This document shows positions 1 through 10,042 of a stretch of DNA of 64,000 nucleotides, piece by piece. The stretch comes from Sulfurimonas paralvinellae (GTDB lineage: Bacteria > Campylobacterota > Campylobacteria > Campylobacterales > Sulfurimonadaceae): NCBI RefSeq assembly GCF_014905135.1, contig NZ_CP041406.1:1364001-1428000 (forward strand). The letters run 5' to 3'. The notes beneath the pieces are model-generated. The model worked only from the letters and a program-made list of their open reading frames with translations, made no database searches and was not told the origin of the DNA. Positions within the stretch are counted from its first letter, which is position 1, and the number at the start of each line of letters is the position of its first letter. The position numbers and the translations under genes were made by a program.

Positions 1-2
1 GC

Positions 3-188
3 GTACGCGAATTGATTTTTAATCCACCTGATGTCAAAAAAGAGTTACAGCTGCGTGAGCATATTTGCGGTTTTTCTTATGATCTCAGCCCTATTATTGT
101 TGTTCAACACATACCGGATACAAAGCTTACACTTCATATCGATGCAAAGCTCTATGAAGACACACGAGAAAAGCTAATCGTTTTATAA
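3..188 (+). CDS. C-terminal part of an unrecognised protein (cut by window edge)
   Basis: An open frame with no start in the window runs to a TAA 49 bases before fabZ and gives about 61 residues, ending in EKLIVL. The fragment is hydrophilic, with a short hydrophobic stretch around SPIIVVQH. I do not recognise a family from this piece. The reading frame has no internal stop and sits directly upstream of the fabZ operon on the same strand, so it is very likely the end of a real gene. The octamer TGCGTGAG occurs inside it near position 52. The missing N-terminus prevents any functional call. Confidence 0.55.
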   Translation, partial: VRELIFNPPDVKKELQLREHICGFSYDLSPIIVVQHIPDTKLTLHIDAKLYEDTREKLIVL

Positions 189-237
189 TAATTTTTTTGG
201 TAAAATATCCAAAATTATTATTATTAAGGTTTTCACT

Positions 238-687
238 ATGCTTATGGATGTTATGGACATACAAAAAATTCTTCCTCACCGCTACCCATTTTTACTCGTA
301 GACCGTGTTACAGGGCTAGTTCCGGGTGAATCAATCTCTGCTTACAAGAATGTTTCTATCTCTGAACCTGTTTTTGAAGGACACTTTCCCGGTCACCCTA
401 TCTATCCGGGTGTTATGATACTCGAAGGTATGGCTCAAGCCGGCGGTATTTTAGCGTTTAAAAGCATGATAGATGTCAGCGAAGAAGAGATACAGAACAA
501 AGTCGTCTACTTTATGAGTATCGACAAAGCAAAGTTCAGAAGCCCTGTTAAACCGGGTGACCAACTTGAGTACAGAGTCTCTGTCATTAAAAATAAGGGC
601 GCCATCTGGCTGTTAAAAGGCGAAGCATATGTGAATGATAAACTCACAAGTGAAGCTGAACTAAAAGCTATGATCGTCGATAAATAG
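238..687 (+). CDS. fabZ: (3R)-hydroxyacyl-ACP dehydratase FabZ
   Basis: The 149-residue product has the FabZ hot-dog fold signature. The catalytic motif [11 protein letters not shown] holds the active-site His, and the Glu follows in MILEGMAQ. The enzyme dehydrates 3-hydroxyacyl-ACP to trans-2-enoyl-ACP in type II fatty-acid synthesis, in the cytoplasm. An AAGG ribosome binding site lies about 8 bases before the ATG at 238. Another in-frame ATG lies two codons on. The gene is 8 bases ahead of lpxA, which uses the same 3-hydroxyacyl-ACP pool, so the pairing links phospholipid and lipid A supply. Length is normal for the family. Confidence 0.96.
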   Translation: MLMDVMDIQKILPHRYPFLLVDRVTGLVPGESISAYKNVSISEPVFEGHFPGHPIYPGVMILEGMAQAGGILAFKSMIDVSEEEIQNKVVYFMSIDKAKFRSPVKPGDQLEYRVSVIKNKGAIWLLKGEAYVNDKLTSEAELKAMIVDK

Positions 688-695
688 GGAAAATT

Positions 696-1481
696 TTGAG
701 TAAAATATCTGAATTAGCCATTATTGAAGATGGTGCGATTATCGGAGAAGATGTCGAAATAGCACCTTTTTGTTTTATCTCTAAAGATGCAACAATCGGT
801 GATGGTACTACGATCGCACAAAACAGTTGCATTTATGGAAAAACGACTATTGGAAAGAACAATAGAATCTTCTCTCATGCAGTTATTGGTTCCATTCCAC
901 AAGATCTTAAATTTAACGGTGAAGATGTGGAACTTATTATCGGTGATGACAACACTATCCGTGAATTTACACTTTTCAATCCGGGGACAAAAGGCGGCGG
1001 AGGCAAGACCATCATCGGCAACCACAATCTCTTTATGGGTTATGTTCACCTTGGACATGATGTCATCATTGGAAATCACTGTATCTTAGCAAATGCAGCG
1101 ACACTTGCAGGTCATGTCGAACTTGGAGACCATGTTGTTATCGGTGGGATGACACCGGTACATCAGTTCGTACATATCGGAGATTATGCAATGATCGGTG
1201 GAGCGAGTGCACTTGCACAGGATGTCCCTCCTTTTTGTATGGCAGAAGGCAATCGTGCAAGTCTACGTGGACTCAACCTTACAGGACTTCGCCGTAAAAT
1301 AGAGCGTGATGATATCAATGCACTAAAGTCTGCATACAGAGAACTTTTTGAGTCTGGAAAACCTTTAAAAGATGCAGCAGGCGAACTGCTGGAAACTACA
1401 ACCAACCACTATGTCATCGACTTATGTAACTTTGTTATCAAGACAAAACGAGGCATACCATTTGAGAGGAAGAATATATAA
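696..1481 (+). CDS. lpxA: UDP-N-acetylglucosamine O-acyltransferase LpxA
   Basis: This 261-residue protein catalyses the first step of lipid A synthesis, transferring a 3-hydroxyacyl chain from ACP to UDP-GlcNAc. The N-terminal two thirds show the hexapeptide repeats of a left-handed beta helix (many I-I-G-D/N-N units). The catalytic His lies in the GYVHLGHD segment near residue 120, and the C-terminal third is helical, as expected. Translation starts at a TTG at 696. The stop overlaps the clpX ATG as TAATG at 1479-1483, which implies translational coupling. The order fabZ-lpxA-clpX-mreB-mreC is conserved in Campylobacter and Helicobacter. Confidence 0.95.
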   Translation: MSKISELAIIEDGAIIGEDVEIAPFCFISKDATIGDGTTIAQNSCIYGKTTIGKNNRIFSHAVIGSIPQDLKFNGEDVELIIGDDNTIREFTLFNPGTKGGGGKTIIGNHNLFMGYVHLGHDVIIGNHCILANAATLAGHVELGDHVVIGGMTPVHQFVHIGDYAMIGGASALAQDVPPFCMAEGNRASLRGLNLTGLRRKIERDDINALKSAYRELFESGKPLKDAAGELLETTTNHYVIDLCNFVIKTKRGIPFERKNI

Positions 1482-2725
1482 TGATACATAGACATTGCAG
1501 CTTTTGCGACGCAAGCGAAAGTGAAGAGAATCCGCTCATAGCAGGAAATGGTGTTTACATCTGTAAAAACTGTGTTATCTCTGCTTACAAGATCATGTTC
1601 GGTGATGAAAAAGAGCTGGCATCTACAGATAATAAAAAACTGACTGATCATGTTGAAAAACTGATGACACCAAAAGAGCTCGATAAATTCCTTGGTGATT
1701 ACATCATAGGTCAAGAACGTGCCAGAAAACTTGTCTCTGTCGCTGTTTACAACCACTACAAAAGAATCTTCAAGCTCCATAATGCAGCTGATGACGATAC
1801 AGAGATCGCAAAATCAAATGTACTGCTTATCGGACCGACAGGAAGTGGTAAGACACTCTTGGCTCAAACTATCGCTAGAGTTTTAAATGTTCCTATCGCT
1901 ATTGCCGATGCAACAAGTTTAACAGAAGCAGGCTATGTCGGTGAAGATGTTGAAAATATTTTAACCAAGCTTATACAAGCTGCAGACGGAGATGTCGAGC
2001 GTGCACAAAAAGGTATTATTTTCCTAGATGAAATCGATAAAGTCTCACGTATGAGTGAAAACCGTTCTATCACACGTGATGTAAGCGGCGAAGGTGTACA
2101 GCAGGCACTGCTGAAAATTATTGAAGGCTCTTCTGTAAATATCCCGCCAAAAGGCGGCAGAAAGCATCCAAACCAGGAGTTCACTGCAATTGATACAACA
2201 AATATTCTCTTTATCTGTGGTGGTGCTTTTGATGGTCTTGAAGAGATACTCAAACGTAAACAAGGTGAAAATGTTCTTGGTTTTGGCCATGAAAAGAAGA
2301 CAAAAGAAGAAGCAAAACCGACTTTTGACATGGTTGAGCCTGATGATTTAGTACATTATGGTCTTATTCCCGAGCTGGTCGGTCGTCTGCCTATTATTGC
2401 TTCACTCAATGAAATCACCGAAGATGATATGGTTCGCATTTTAACAGAACCTAAGAACTCGCTTGTCAAACAGTACAAAAAACTCTTTGCTATCGATGAA
2501 GTAGAGCTTAACTTTGAAGAAGATGCCCTTCGAGCCATTGCACAAAAAGCGATCAAACGCAAAACAGGAGCACGTGGTCTACGTGCGATCTTAGAAGAAG
2601 CTATGATAGACATCATGTATGAACTTCCAGAATATGCGGGTTATGAGCTTCTCATTACAAAAGAGGTCATCGAAGATGGCGAAAAACCTGTATATATAAA
2701 AAAATCAACACAAAAAACAGCATAA
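1481..2725 (+). CDS. clpX: ATP-dependent Clp protease ATP-binding subunit ClpX
   Basis: ClpX is the AAA+ unfoldase that feeds substrates to ClpP. The 414-residue product begins with a C4 zinc finger (CSFC near residue 6, CKNC near residue 28). It has a Walker A GPTGSGKT near residue 117, a Walker B IIFLDEID, and the sensor region and small domain with [11 protein letters not shown]. Length matches the family. The start codon overlaps the lpxA stop. clpP is not adjacent here. No unusual features are seen. Confidence 0.97.
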   Translation: MIHRHCSFCDASESEENPLIAGNGVYICKNCVISAYKIMFGDEKELASTDNKKLTDHVEKLMTPKELDKFLGDYIIGQERARKLVSVAVYNHYKRIFKLHNAADDDTEIAKSNVLLIGPTGSGKTLLAQTIARVLNVPIAIADATSLTEAGYVGEDVENILTKLIQAADGDVERAQKGIIFLDEIDKVSRMSENRSITRDVSGEGVQQALLKIIEGSSVNIPPKGGRKHPNQEFTAIDTTNILFICGGAFDGLEEILKRKQGENVLGFGHEKKTKEEAKPTFDMVEPDDLVHYGLIPELVGRLPIIASLNEITEDDMVRILTEPKNSLVKQYKKLFAIDEVELNFEEDALRAIAQKAIKRKTGARGLRAILEEAMIDIMYELPEYAGYELLITKEVIEDGEKPVYIKKSTQKTA

Positions 2726-2735
2726 GGGTAAATGA

Positions 2736-3773
2736 ATGATATTTAATAAATTAGTAGGACTTTTTTCAAACGACTTATCGATCGACCTTGGAACGGCAAA
2801 TACGATTGTAATTGCAAAAGGTCGCGGTATTATAATTAACGAGCCTTCTGTCGTTGCAGTCAAAACAGAGAAGTATGGTCATTCAAGAGTTTTAGCAGTC
2901 GGACATGAAGCCAAAGAAATGGTTGGAAAAACGCCTGGAAACATTAAAGCTATCCGTCCTATGCGTGATGGTGTCATTGCCGATTTTGATATGACTGAAA
3001 AGATGATTCGTAAGTTCATCGAAAAAGCACACGGCAGAACTTCATTAATTTCTCCTCGTATCATTATCTGTGTACCGTACGGCCTCACGCAGGTAGAGAG
3101 AAAAGCTGTTCGTGAATCTGCATTAAGTGCCGGTGCGCGTGAAGTATTTTTGATAGAAGAGCCAATGGCAGCAGCAATCGGTGCCGGTGTAGATATTCGT
3201 GAGCCGCAAGGGAATCTTGTTGTTGATATTGGCGGGGGTACAACCGAGATAGGTGTTGTTTCACTCGGTGGACTTGTCCTTTCAAAATCTATCCGTACGG
3301 CAGGTGATAAGATTGACCAGGGAATCGTTAACTATGTTCGTAAAAAGTACAATCTTCTCATAGGAGAAAGAGTTGCCGAAGAGATCAAGATCAACATCGG
3401 AACAGCCGTAAGTCTTGATCAGGAACTCTCAATGGTCATCAACGGCCGTGACCAGGTTGAAGGACTTTTAAGTTCAGTAGAGCTGACAAGTGATGATGCA
3501 AAAGATGCTATGCGTGAGCCGCTTAAAGAGATTGCAGAAGCATTGCGTGATGTCTTGGAGCAGATGCCGCCGGATCTTGCCGGAGATATTGTAAATCATG
3601 GTATTATCCTGACAGGTGGTGGTGCACTTATCCGCCAACTTGATAAATATCTCTCAGATATCGTCAAAATTCCTGTTTTTGTAGCAGACGAACCGCTTCT
3701 AGCCGTTGCACGCGGAACTGGCCGTGCACTCGAAGAGATAGACCTACTACAAGAACTATTTGAGAATGAATAA
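2736..3773 (+). CDS. mreB: Rod-shape-determining actin homologue MreB
   Basis: MreB is a bacterial actin that forms membrane-associated filaments guiding lateral wall synthesis. The 345-residue product shows the actin-type nucleotide motifs: the phosphate-1 loop SIDLGTANT near residue 16, phosphate-2 VVDIGGGTTEIG near residue 165, and the adenosine motif LTGGGALIRQLD near residue 293. It lies 10 bases after clpX and overlaps mreC. An ATG preceded by AAGGGTAA supports the start. The reverse complement of the octamer TGCGTGAG occurs near 3084 and a forward copy near 3511. Confidence 0.96.
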   Translation: MIFNKLVGLFSNDLSIDLGTANTIVIAKGRGIIINEPSVVAVKTEKYGHSRVLAVGHEAKEMVGKTPGNIKAIRPMRDGVIADFDMTEKMIRKFIEKAHGRTSLISPRIIICVPYGLTQVERKAVRESALSAGAREVFLIEEPMAAAIGAGVDIREPQGNLVVDIGGGTTEIGVVSLGGLVLSKSIRTAGDKIDQGIVNYVRKKYNLLIGERVAEEIKINIGTAVSLDQELSMVINGRDQVEGLLSSVELTSDDAKDAMREPLKEIAEALRDVLEQMPPDLAGDIVNHGIILTGGGALIRQLDKYLSDIVKIPVFVADEPLLAVARGTGRALEEIDLLQELFENE

Positions 3774-4527
3774 GAAGTTATTTACTTACCTGCTTATTTT
3801 ACTAGCACTCTTTATGGGTGCTCTGTATTACACAAAAACCATCCAATCTCCTCTGCTCTCTTCCTTAAACACTATTAAAATCATGTATCATAATATTATA
3901 CAGTCTATTGACGATACAATTGACAGACACTTTTTTCAAGCTCAAGAGATCACCGATCTTAAAGAACAACTTCAAAAGTATGAGAAAAATCACCTTGTTA
4001 TGCAGCAGCTCGCAAGTGAAATCGATGATATGTACAAAGAAAACAATGCCACGCTTGCAGAAAATCCAAAAACAGAACTTGTTCGTGCCATTTCTTATGA
4101 AAAATTTGGAAACCTAAACCGCCTCTGGCTTGATATTCCCGACTACAACAGCTCGAAAATTTACGGATTGGTATATAAAGAACTCGTTGCCGGTATTGTC
4201 GTTCCAAAAGACGGTAAACCGCTAGCACTTTTAAACAGTGATCTTAAGAGTACCTATGCTGTTTATATCGGGGATAAAAAGGCACCGGGAATAGCTCATG
4301 GCAATAATGCCGAGCATCTTGTTGTCAGTTTCATTCCGGCATGGTTTGATATAAAAGTTGGTGACGAAGTCATCACATCCGGACTTGATGATATTTTTTT
4401 CAAAGGTCTTAAAGTTGGTCGTGTTATCACTGTTTCAAAATCGCAAGGCTATCAGAATGCCGTTGTTGATCAATACTATAAATCAAACGAGCCCTCTTAT
4501 TTCCATATCATCAGGAGTCTACGATGA
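3760..4527 (+). CDS. mreC: Rod-shape-determining protein MreC
   Basis: This is a membrane-anchored periplasmic scaffold that works with MreB, RodA and PBP2. The 255-residue product has one N-terminal transmembrane helix (residues 5-25). It is followed by a helical stretch rich in E, L and Q (about 45-85) and a beta-rich domain ending near SLR, the usual MreC arrangement. It overlaps the mreB 3' end. The longest frame begins with TTG at 3760, but the ATG at 3766 (MNKKLF) is an equally good start. No mreD was recognised; the next gene encodes an outer-membrane protein instead. Confidence 0.9.
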   Translation: MRMNKKLFTYLLILLALFMGALYYTKTIQSPLLSSLNTIKIMYHNIIQSIDDTIDRHFFQAQEITDLKEQLQKYEKNHLVMQQLASEIDDMYKENNATLAENPKTELVRAISYEKFGNLNRLWLDIPDYNSSKIYGLVYKELVAGIVVPKDGKPLALLNSDLKSTYAVYIGDKKAPGIAHGNNAEHLVVSFIPAWFDIKVGDEVITSGLDDIFFKGLKVGRVITVSKSQGYQNAVVDQYYKSNEPSYFHIIRSLR

Positions 4528-5273
4528 GATATTTTTTAGTGATCTTGCTCTGTTCAACACTCTCACTTTTTGCAGGCGAAAGACAAAAAGTGACGCTCGG
4601 TTTTGGACCATATATCCAGTCTGAACCTTACAAAGGCACTAAGGATTTAATACTACCTTCTCCTGTCATCTTTTTTGACAACGGCATAGTCTATGCACGA
4701 TGGAGCCGCTTTGGTATCTACTTTTTGGGAGAAAAAAAAGAAGATTATGCCTGGGGCTTTTCAGTAACCGCACAGCCAAGAACACTTGGATACAAAGCTT
4801 CCGATTCAAACTATCTTAAAGGCATGAATGAACGAAAATCGACATTTGAAGGCGGACTAGCTTTTTCTGCCAGTTATCAAAACTCAAAATATATTGAGAT
4901 CATGCTCTTAGGAGATATGCTCAACAGATATAACGGATGGATTAGCAGAGCTGAAATTGGAGACAAGTACAACCTTGGAGATTTTACTTTTTATCCAAGT
5001 ATGGTTCTGCTATATCAATCAAGGAAGTTCACTGATTATTATTATGGTGTCAAAAACTCCGAAGCCACAGCCGATAGACCTGTATATTCACCGCATGGCG
5101 GATTGGAATATGGTGCGCAAACCTACATCAAATACCCTTTCACAAAAGAGCTTTCAGCACTGGTCAACCTCCGTTATGACATCATTTCTAAAAACGCAAA
5201 AAACAGCCCCTTAACAGATGACAATTATATATACTCAGGTCTTTTTTCCTTGATATATACTTTTGAGTACTAG
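4524..5273 (+). CDS. MipA/OmpV-family outer-membrane protein
   Basis: The 249-residue protein has a signal peptide (MRYFLVILLCSTLSLFAG). The rest alternates aromatic and polar residues in short amphipathic strands and ends in an aromatic residue (IYTFEY), typical of outer-membrane beta barrels. Overall look and length fit the MipA/OmpV family, members of which act as porins or as scaffolds for murein enzymes. The ATG overlaps the mreC stop (ATGA), so it is translated with the cell-shape genes. This is consistent with a wall-related role, but that is inference from position. Confidence 0.72.
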   Translation: MRYFLVILLCSTLSLFAGERQKVTLGFGPYIQSEPYKGTKDLILPSPVIFFDNGIVYARWSRFGIYFLGEKKEDYAWGFSVTAQPRTLGYKASDSNYLKGMNERKSTFEGGLAFSASYQNSKYIEIMLLGDMLNRYNGWISRAEIGDKYNLGDFTFYPSMVLLYQSRKFTDYYYGVKNSEATADRPVYSPHGGLEYGAQTYIKYPFTKELSALVNLRYDIISKNAKNSPLTDDNYIYSGLFSLIYTFEY

Positions 5274-5295
5274 TCTCTCATCAAATATTAAGTGC

Positions 5296-5345
5296 CGTTT
5301 GGCTATAATCTCTAAATTTTTATAATGATTTTTAAGAGGTAAAAG
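5296..5345 (+). promoter_or_regulatory. Probable sigma-70 promoter(s) and RBS for carB
   Basis: Two TATAAT hexamers lie at 5304-5309 and 5321-5326 in the gap between the OmpV-like gene and carB. An AAGAGG ribosome binding site sits a few bases before the carB ATG at 5346. No clear -35 box is visible, which is common in this phylum. Which hexamer is used cannot be told from sequence. Confidence 0.45.
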
Positions 5346-8300
5346 ATGCCAAAACGCACCGATATACATACTATTTTACTTATAGGTTCTGGCCCGATCG
5401 TCATCGGTCAAGCATGTGAGTTCGACTACTCTGGAACACAGGCGGTAAAGACTTTAAAAGAGTTAGGTTACCGTGTTATACTTATTAATTCAAACCCTGC
5501 AACCATTATGACAGATCCTGAATTTGCGGACAGAACATACATCGAACCTATTAAAGAAGAGATCATTGCACGTATCATACAAGATGAAAATGTTGATGCT
5601 GTTCTACCGACTATGGGAGGACAGACTGCACTCAATGTTGCCATGAGTATGTATGAAAAAGGTATGCTTGAGGGTATTGAGTTTCTAGGTGCGGACCCTG
5701 CAGCGATAAATAAAGGTGAAGACAGACAACTTTTCAATGAAGCCATGACAAAAATCGGTATGGACTTACCAAAAAGCAGAAATGCCTATAGTGTTGAAGA
5801 GGCTATCGAAGTTGTCAAAGAAATCGGTTTTCCTGTAATTTCAAGAGCATCTTTTACACTTGCCGGCGGTGGTTCAGGTGTCGCTTACAATATGGAAGAG
5901 TTTAAAAAACTTGCACAAGAAGGCATCTCTGCTTCTCCTGTTAATGAAATTGAAATCATGGAATCCATGCTCGGTTGGAAAGAGTATGAGATGGAAGTCA
6001 TACGTGACAAAGCAGACAACTGTATCATCGTATGTTCCATTGAAAACTTTGATCCAATGGGCGTTCATACAGGTGATAGCATCACTGTTGCACCAGCACT
6101 TACGCTTACAGATAAAGAGTACCAGAGAATGCGTGATGCTTCTTTCGCCATTTTGCGTGAGATCGGTGTTGATACGGGCGGATCGAATGTTCAGTTCTCA
6201 ATTGACCCAAAAACAGGACGTATGATAGTTATTGAAATGAATCCTCGTGTAAGCCGTTCATCTGCCCTCGCATCAAAAGCCACAGGCTATCCTATCGCAA
6301 AAGTTGCAACACTTTTGGCAGTCGGTTTCACACTCGATGAGATCACCAATGACATCACAGGAACACCGGCTGCATTTGAGCCTGTTATCGATTATATCGT
6401 TACAAAAGTTCCTCGTTTTACATTTGAAAAATTCCCTGAAGCAGAATCGACTCTCAGTACTTCTATGAAATCCGTCGGTGAAGCGATGGCAATAGGAAGA
6501 ACATTTAAAGAGTCTGTTCAAAAAGCACTTTGTTCTTTAGAAACAGGACTATGCGGTTTTGATGATATCGATGCAGATGACGAGTTTGTTCGTCACGAAA
6601 TCCGTCGTCCAAATGCTGATAGAATTCTTTATGTTGCCGAAGGTTTCAGACGCAGTATGAGTATAGAAGAGATGTTTGATACATGTCAGATAGACCCATG
6701 GTTCTTATATCAGATAAAAGAGCTTATAGAGACAGAATCAACAGTCACAGACAAGATTCTTTTTGATGCAGATCTTATGCGTCAGATTAAAGTTGATGGT
6801 TTCTCAGACAAACGCATTGCCCAACTCATTGCTAAAAACAGTAATGAAAGCGTGAGTGAAGACATTGTGTATGAAGCAAGAAAAAAACTTGGAATCAACT
6901 TAGAATACAATGAAGTCGACACCTGTGCCGCAGAGTTTGAAGCACTCACTCCATACCTTTATTCAACTACTAACATTACAAAGCTTCCTGAAATAAGCTC
7001 ACGCAAATCAGACAAGAAAAAGGTACTGATCTTAGGCGGTGGACCAAACAGAATCGGTCAGGGAATCGAATTTGACTACTGTTGTGTTCACGCAGCATTT
7101 GCTCTTAAAGAGATGGATATTGAAACAATCATGTACAACTGTAACCCTGAAACAGTCTCAACAGATTATGACACTTCCGATGTTCTTTATTTTGAACCTA
7201 TTGATTTTGAGCATGTGCGTGAGGTCATTGAGGCAGAAAATCCTGACGGTATCATTGTGCACTTTGGCGGACAAACACCACTCAAACTTGCAGACGGTCT
7301 TACAAAAATCGGTGCAAAGATCGCAGGAACACCATCAAGTGTCATTGACCTTGCAGAAGACAGAGAACAGTTCTCTGATTTTGTCAACCGTCATGGACTC
7401 AAACAACCGGCAAATGGGCTAGCTCGTACCAAAGAAGAGTCTTATGTCATTGCAAATAAGTTAGGCTATCCTGTCCTCGTTCGTCCATCTTTTGTTCTTG
7501 GTGGTCGCGGTATGCGCATCGTTTACTCTGAAGCTGAGCTCAAAGAGTATATGGATCTTGCCATTTCAGTCAGTAATGAAGCTCCTGTACTTATTGACAA
7601 GTTCTTAGATCAGGCAATTGAGCTTGATGTCGACTGTATCTCTGACGGTAAGGAAGTTTACATCGGATCAGTCATGCAGCATATCGAAGAAGCGGGTATC
7701 CACTCCGGAGATTCTGCTTGTTCACTGCCACCGGTAAACCTTACAAAAGAGATGATAGAAAAAGTTGAACAGCAGACAAAGACGATTGCTCTTGGTCTTG
7801 GTGTTCGCGGTCTTATGAATGTTCAGTATGCCATCTATCAAGATGAGATATATCTCATCGAAGTCAATCCTCGTGCAAGCCGTACAGTTCCATTTGTAAG
7901 CAAGGCTACAGGTATGCCTCTGGCAAAAGTAGCTACACGTGTTATGATGGGGGAAACACTCAGAAGTTCTTTGGATTATTATGACAAATATAATATCGTT
8001 GAAGAGCATAACGGCCTCTTACGCCCACGTTTAAAAGGTCATGTATCTGTCAAAGAGGCGGTCTTTCCTTTCCATAAACTCTATGGTGCAGACCTTGTAC
8101 TTTCTCCCGAGATGAAATCTACCGGTGAAGTTATGGGTATAAGCAAAAACTTTGGTGTCTCTTTTGCAAAATCACAGCTTAGTGCCGGTAATAAAATTCC
8201 GACAGGCGGTACATGTTTCCTCTCTTTTGTTGACTCAGACAAAAAGCATGCAGCCGAAATTGCACAAGGCCTTGTGAAACATGGATTTAAACTTGTTGCG

Positions 8301-8603
8301 ACAAAAGGAACACAAAAAGCCATTGAGGAGGCAGGGATTCCTTGTGAACTGGTTCTTAAAATCTCAGAGGGTCGTCCAAATATTGAAGACAGCATGAAAA
8401 ACGATGAAATTCATATGGCCATCAATACTTCAGACAACAATACAAGTAAAAAAGATGCTGTTGTCATTCGTCAGGAAGTTCTTAAACGCAGTATTCCATA
8501 CTTCACAACACTTTCTGCTACACGTGCACTCATTCTGGCTCTTGATGAGATGAAAGATGACAAATGGTCAAGCGCGACTGCATTACAAGATTTTTTAGTA
8601 TAA
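5346..8603 (+). CDS. carB: Carbamoyl-phosphate synthase large subunit CarB
   Basis: The 1085-residue enzyme makes carbamoyl phosphate from bicarbonate, ATP and glutamine-derived ammonia, for pyrimidine and arginine synthesis. Two homologous ATP-grasp halves are visible. The N-terminal one starts with the [18 protein letters not shown] motif near residue 13, and the second starts with [17 protein letters not shown] near residue 565. An MGS-like allosteric domain occupies roughly the last 130 residues. Length is normal. carA is not in the window. The last 40 bases overlap the next gene in another frame. A strong AAGAGG site precedes the ATG. Confidence 0.97.
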   Translation: MPKRTDIHTILLIGSGPIVIGQACEFDYSGTQAVKTLKELGYRVILINSNPATIMTDPEFADRTYIEPIKEEIIARIIQDENVDAVLPTMGGQTALNVAMSMYEKGMLEGIEFLGADPAAINKGEDRQLFNEAMTKIGMDLPKSRNAYSVEEAIEVVKEIGFPVISRASFTLAGGGSGVAYNMEEFKKLAQEGISASPVNEIEIMESMLGWKEYEMEVIRDKADNCIIVCSIENFDPMGVHTGDSITVAPALTLTDKEYQRMRDASFAILREIGVDTGGSNVQFSIDPKTGRMIVIEMNPRVSRSSALASKATGYPIAKVATLLAVGFTLDEITNDITGTPAAFEPVIDYIVTKVPRFTFEKFPEAESTLSTSMKSVGEAMAIGRTFKESVQKALCSLETGLCGFDDIDADDEFVRHEIRRPNADRILYVAEGFRRSMSIEEMFDTCQIDPWFLYQIKELIETESTVTDKILFDADLMRQIKVDGFSDKRIAQLIAKNSNESVSEDIVYEARKKLGINLEYNEVDTCAAEFEALTPYLYSTTNITKLPEISSRKSDKKKVLILGGGPNRIGQGIEFDYCCVHAAFALKEMDIETIMYNCNPETVSTDYDTSDVLYFEPIDFEHVREVIEAENPDGIIVHFGGQTPLKLADGLTKIGAKIAGTPSSVIDLAEDREQFSDFVNRHGLKQPANGLARTKEESYVIANKLGYPVLVRPSFVLGGRGMRIVYSEAELKEYMDLAISVSNEAPVLIDKFLDQAIELDVDCISDGKEVYIGSVMQHIEEAGIHSGDSACSLPPVNLTKEMIEKVEQQTKTIALGLGVRGLMNVQYAIYQDEIYLIEVNPRASRTVPFVSKATGMPLAKVATRVMMGETLRSSLDYYDKYNIVEEHNGLLRPRLKGHVSVKEAVFPFHKLYGADLVLSPEMKSTGEVMGISKNFGVSFAKSQLSAGNKIPTGGTCFLSFVDSDKKHAAEIAQGLVKHGFKLVATKGTQKAIEEAGIPCELVLKISEGRPNIEDSMKNDEIHMAINTSDNNTSKKDAVVIRQEVLKRSIPYFTTLSATRALILALDEMKDDKWSSATALQDFLV

Positions 8604-9037
8604 ACAACTCTATCATCCTCACGCAAACCGACACTACCGTCGGTTTCTTATCGCAAGATGCAAAGTTGCTGCGTGAAATAAAATCCCGTCAATCAAATAA
8701 ACCTTTTATAAAAGTTTTTCAAACATTTGCCATAGCAAAAAAAGAGCATATCCGTATTCCAAACCGTTATAAAAAGAGCGTTCGACGTTCTCATACAACA
8801 ACTTTTATTGTCAAAGATCAAGCTTTTCGTGTTGCTCCTGCACATCTAAATTCTAGTATATTACGTAAATTACCCTGGAGTTATTCTACATCAGCCAATG
8901 AAAGCGGTAAAAGATTCAATAGAGAATTTTGTGAGCAAAAAGCTGATATAATAATAGAAGATAAAGAGAGACTCTTTGAAGGAAAAGCTTCAAAACTCTA
9001 CAAAATAAACAATAAAACCAAAAAGAGGCTGCGATGA
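8564..9037 (+). CDS. Short Sua5/YciO/YrdC-like protein
   Basis: The product is 157 residues from the ATG at 8564, inside the carB 3' end. It carries [12 protein letters not shown], matching the N-terminal signature of the YrdC/Sua5 fold, and a [15 protein letters not shown] segment matching the conserved STSANxSG motif. Full TsaC/Sua5 proteins make threonylcarbamoyl-AMP for the tRNA t6A modification and are longer (about 180 residues or more). The middle here is shortened and the usual KRP-type residues are hard to place, so it may be a diverged paralogue. No ATG, GTG or TTG lies after the carB stop before the conserved region, so the overlapping start is preferred. Confidence 0.7.
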   Translation: MVKRDCITRFFSINNSIILTQTDTTVGFLSQDAKLLREIKSRQSNKPFIKVFQTFAIAKKEHIRIPNRYKKSVRRSHTTTFIVKDQAFRVAPAHLNSSILRKLPWSYSTSANESGKRFNREFCEQKADIIIEDKERLFEGKASKLYKINNKTKKRLR

Positions 9038-9480
9038 GTAAAATAGTTCAAATGATACTAAGTGGTATATTCTTTACTTTCATACTTGACTTCTTTCTCT
9101 TCCTTGGGATAAAAGAGAATTATATCGATGCTCACGGCATCAAGCTCTATTATAATATCCTGTTTGCAGATAATCAAAATATCTTTGTATTCATAATATT
9201 TACACTGATTATCGGCTATGTCGTCATGTATCTTTCAAACAAAACAGCCATTATTATCGTTTCAACCCTCTTTTTGCTCTCAGCATCAACTCTCATTCCT
9301 CCTATCGGTTCATTTGCGGGAGAAATTCTTTTTATGAAAAAAGACATTACAATGCGAACCGATAAATTTTCTTACCATGGTGATATACTTTATAGTGGTA
9401 GAAAAAAGGTCACATTTTACGATCATGAACTAAAAAAAGTTATACTTCTAGATAAAAAAACAATTCAAGGTAGTTATTAA
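9034..9480 (+). CDS. Small membrane protein of unknown function
   Basis: The 148-residue protein has three hydrophobic segments (about residues 7-25, 48-66 and 70-90) and a C-terminal soluble tail of about 50 residues with alternating charges. I recognise no family. Its ATG overlaps the upstream stop (ATGA) and is preceded by AAAGAGG, so it is translated with the YrdC-like gene. The following lipoprotein gene starts 2 bases after its stop. A role in the envelope is a guess from topology. Confidence 0.7.
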   Translation: MSKIVQMILSGIFFTFILDFFLFLGIKENYIDAHGIKLYYNILFADNQNIFVFIIFTLIIGYVVMYLSNKTAIIIVSTLFLLSASTLIPPIGSFAGEILFMKKDITMRTDKFSYHGDILYSGRKKVTFYDHELKKVILLDKKTIQGSY

Positions 9481-9481
9481 A

Positions 9482-10039
9482 ATGAAACACATTTCTTCAC
9501 TTGCTTCCGGCGTTGCTTTAGGAACTGCCGGTATGATCATGATGAGTACACTCACTGGCTGTGAACAACGACAACAAGAGACACAAAATAAATTTCTTGT
9601 AATTGAACAACTCCCTAACGGGAAATACAAAGTCGTTGAAGAGATGCCGACAGAAGGTCCTACACGAGCCATTATCCGTGAACATGATGAGTATGGAAAC
9701 ATCCGTGAACGCTTTATGAATGAAGATGAGATGAAAGCACTTGCTGCGCAGGAGTATGAAAAGGTACAAAACGGCACGAGTGAGACAGTTCAAGAAAATC
9801 CTTCAGGTGAGGGTATGGGACTTGCAGGAACAATACTCGCAGTTGCAGCCGGAAGTCTGCTTGGAAATATGATAGCCAACTCACTGATGAATAACAAAGC
9901 CTTCTCACGCAACACACGTAGTGCCTATACATCTTCAGCATATAAACAATCCAAACAACGCACCTCTACTAAAAAAAGCTTTTTTGGTAAAAGTTCTAAA
10001 AGCTCTACCTATAAAAGGAGTAGTTTCTTTGGAGGCTAA
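9482..10039 (+). CDS. UPF0323-family lipoprotein
   Basis: The 185-residue protein has an N-terminal hydrophobic segment ending in a lipobox-like LTGC near residue 27, so it is probably lipid-anchored. A central region rich in E and R follows, then a glycine-rich hydrophobic stretch (about 108-132), and a Ser/Lys/Phe-rich tail with SFFGKSSKSS and SSFFGG repeats. This matches the UPF0323 lipoproteins of Campylobacter and Helicobacter. It lies 3 bases ahead of the glutathionylspermidine-synthase-like gene, as in Campylobacter, which suggests a shared process. Function is unknown. Confidence 0.8.
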   Translation: MKHISSLASGVALGTAGMIMMSTLTGCEQRQQETQNKFLVIEQLPNGKYKVVEEMPTEGPTRAIIREHDEYGNIRERFMNEDEMKALAAQEYEKVQNGTSETVQENPSGEGMGLAGTILAVAAGSLLGNMIANSLMNNKAFSRNTRSAYTSSAYKQSKQRTSTKKSFFGKSSKSSTYKRSSFFGG

Positions 10040-10042
10040 AGT

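Noticed and set aside
714-1405. Open frames opposite lpxA
   Set aside because: They are antisense shadows of a well-supported gene with no family match or ribosome binding site.
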